Positions 54,118-55,047 of a stretch of 55,047 nt of DNA are shown here, in pieces. Under the pieces are notes generated by a model. The model worked only from the letters and a program-made list of their open reading frames with translations, had not been told where the DNA came from and made no database searches. The DNA is taken from the NCBI GenBank assembly GCA_012520645.1, contig JAAYNV010000044.1, positions 1-55,047 on the forward strand, in the 5' to 3' direction. The stretch comes from Clostridiales bacterium. Its GTDB lineage: Bacteria > Bacillota > Clostridia > Lachnospirales > Lachnospiraceae. Position numbers and translations under genes: made by a program. Each line of letters opens with the position of its first letter. Position 1 is the stretch's first letter.

Positions 54118-54303
54118 ATGGAAGATGCAGTATATACTGAGTTTAATGATTTGCTCTTGCTGCTGTATATCACTTTTATGTGCTGGATTGTAAAAACATT
54201 CATCGTCATAGATTCAACCGGTGTAAGAATATCCTGCGCTATATTTGCAGTAGTACTTTTGGCATCTTTGATCGCACTGATCATTGTTTTTAGCAAGATT
54301 TGA
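54118..54303 (+). CDS. Small membrane protein with two predicted helices
   Basis: A 61-residue protein 'MEDAVYTEFNDLLLLLYITF...' with two hydrophobic segments (about 12-29 and 37-60). The ATG lies only one base after AAGGAG, which is too close for efficient initiation. A second ATG at 54125 in another frame has better spacing but encodes just 22 residues ('MQYILSLMICSCCC...'). I favour the 61-residue frame because it is longer and amphipathic in a sensible way. The function is unknown. It follows the SH3b gene by six bases and precedes a terminator hairpin. Confidence 0.55.
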   Translation: MEDAVYTEFNDLLLLLYITFMCWIVKTFIVIDSTGVRISCAIFAVVLLASLIALIIVFSKI

Positions 54304-54368
54304 CCCCTGGTAGTCTGCTAAAGCACCCTGCATTCATGTAAATGCCATTGTAACATAGGGAAAAAGAG

Positions 54369-54404
54369 AAAGAGTTACAGATTTTATCTGGCACTCTTTT
54401 CTTG
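54369..54404 (+). terminator. Terminator-like hairpin
   Basis: AAAGAGT-TA-CAGAT pairs with ATCTG-GC-ACTCTTT (a 2x2 internal loop), followed by TCTTG. It lies between the small membrane gene and the next secreted protein gene. Confidence 0.6.
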
Positions 54405-54457
54405 TACCCATCAATGTATGATTATCTGATATTTTATATTTATAAAGGAGGAGCGTT

Positions 54458-54943
54458 TTGAAAAAGATGAAAAGAATCCTGCTGTTATGCCTGTTATGTA
54501 TCTTTCTGTCTGCTTTTCCATCGCAGGCAGCACCAGCGAATGATGCTACAACCGGGGGCAGCGGCACCGGAGATTCCGGCGGCAGCGGCACCATGAAGAT
54601 TATCGGCGGTCCGAAATCCACACATACCGGGTGGCTTGTATACCTCATAGATGCGGACCAGAAGCAGATCTCTGCGACCAAAGTATTCTATAGTAGCAGT
54701 GAAGTCCCTGGAAATAACTATATTTTTTATCCGAAAACGCGTTTTGGAGGGGCTACCAACCAGTTTAAGGCAAATGCGGTTATCTCATGGACCCCATCTG
54801 CGCCTTTCGGGAGCAATGGAGAGTCCAATGGAGCGCAGATCAAAACATTCATGCTGAAGGATGACTATATATTGAGTTTTATAAACCAGCATTTTGATCT
54901 CGAATACTTCACCACCAACGAGTATAATGGTCTCATAAATTAA
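54458..54943 (+). CDS. Secreted protein of unknown function, possibly cut by an IS
   Basis: A 161-residue exported protein starting at TTG (AAAGGAGGAG lies just before). The signal peptide 'MKKMKRILLLCLLCIFLSAFPSQA' is followed by a Gly/Ser/Thr spacer and a domain of unknown type ('GWLVYLIDADQKQISATKVFYSS', 'AVISWTPSAPFGSNGESNG'). The stop codon lies at the junction with the insertion-sequence end, so the natural protein may be longer and disrupted here. Confidence 0.7.
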   Translation: MKKMKRILLLCLLCIFLSAFPSQAAPANDATTGGSGTGDSGGSGTMKIIGGPKSTHTGWLVYLIDADQKQISATKVFYSSSEVPGNNYIFYPKTRFGGATNQFKANAVISWTPSAPFGSNGESNGAQIKTFMLKDDYILSFINQHFDLEYFTTNEYNGLIN

Positions 54944-55047
54944 GACACTTTTTCGGACAGTTTTTAATGAATCTGATATACTAAAACCAGTATGGAAAGA
55001 GAGGATTCATTACCATGTCCAGACAAAGAAGAAATTTCAGTGCCAAA
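54941..55047 (+). mobile_element. Left end of an IS3-like insertion sequence (cut by window edge)
   Basis: The sequence GACACTTTTTCGGACAGTTTTT resembles the terminal repeat of IS3-family elements in Clostridia. A ribosome site (GAAAGAGAGG) and the start of a transposase gene follow 70 bases later. The right end lies outside the window. Confidence 0.6.
55015..55047 (+). CDS. Transposase OrfA-like start (partial)
   Basis: Eleven codons, 'MSRQRRNFSAK', run off the window. This start is typical of IS3-family OrfA transposases of Firmicutes. Only the beginning is present, so the call rests on these residues and on the terminal-repeat-like sequence. Confidence 0.6.
   Translation, partial: MSRQRRNFSAK

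Overview
The window looks like a low-to-mid GC Firmicute chromosome, most probably a gut Lachnospiraceae (Clostridia). The basis is gene content and style: several sugar ABC importers with lipoprotein binding proteins and no ATPase gene, a YesM/YesN-type two-component pair, a one-chain PurL of about 1260 residues, QueH, a BspA-type leucine-rich repeat protein, tRNA genes without encoded CCA, strong AGGAGG-type ribosome sites and sigma-A-like TTGACA/TATAAT promoters. This is inference from family knowledge; no 16S or database match was available. Region 1 (1-10.1 kb) is a glycan-use locus: a cytoplasmic GH30 hydrolase, a binding lipoprotein with two permeases, a second LplA-like lipoprotein carrying a homopolymer frameshift at its 3' end, and a sensor kinase/AraC-type regulator pair. 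Region 2 (10.1-15.2 kb) holds, on the minus strand, an Arg/Asp-repeat micro-protein, a YmaF-like His-rich protein and tRNA-Trp, and on the plus strand a 1290-residue one-chain phosphorelay ending in an HD-GYP domain, then a 37-residue membrane peptide. Region 3 (15.3-23.3 kb) is a LacI-controlled galactan-type locus: regulator, importer (binding protein plus two permeases), an unrecognised 612-residue protein, a zinc-ribbon micro-protein and a leaderless GH53 endo-galactanase. Four copies of a TTGCGCAA-centred operator lie before the regulator and before the binding protein. The three sites before the binding protein are about 137-139 bp apart. Region 4 (23.4-30 kb) has a candidate small RNA on the minus strand, then a TetR regulator and an RND efflux pair with a consensus promoter and a 28-bp near-palindromic operator, then a convergent VanZ-like gene. 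Region 5 (30-34.6 kb) has a FocA/NirC channel, a large protein with a degenerate cyclic-nucleotide-binding fold, an unknown 151-residue protein and a second TetR regulator. Region 6 (34.6-52.8 kb) is mostly core metabolism: purL, a VWA/MoxR-ATPase/LRR trio, a divergent FtsH paralogue, a ClC-type channel, carA-carB, queH and argS. Region 7 (52.9-55.0 kb) has tRNA-Val and tRNA-Met followed by accessory surface and membrane genes and the left end of an IS3-like insertion sequence, cut by the window edge. It is a probable island boundary. Functionally, both sugar loci import oligosaccharides through ATPase-less ABC systems and cut them inside the cell. The hypotheses most worth following are the small RNA, the LacI looping array, the 612-residue putative carbohydrate enzyme, the one-chain phosphorelay to HD-GYP, and the MoxR/VWA/LRR operon.
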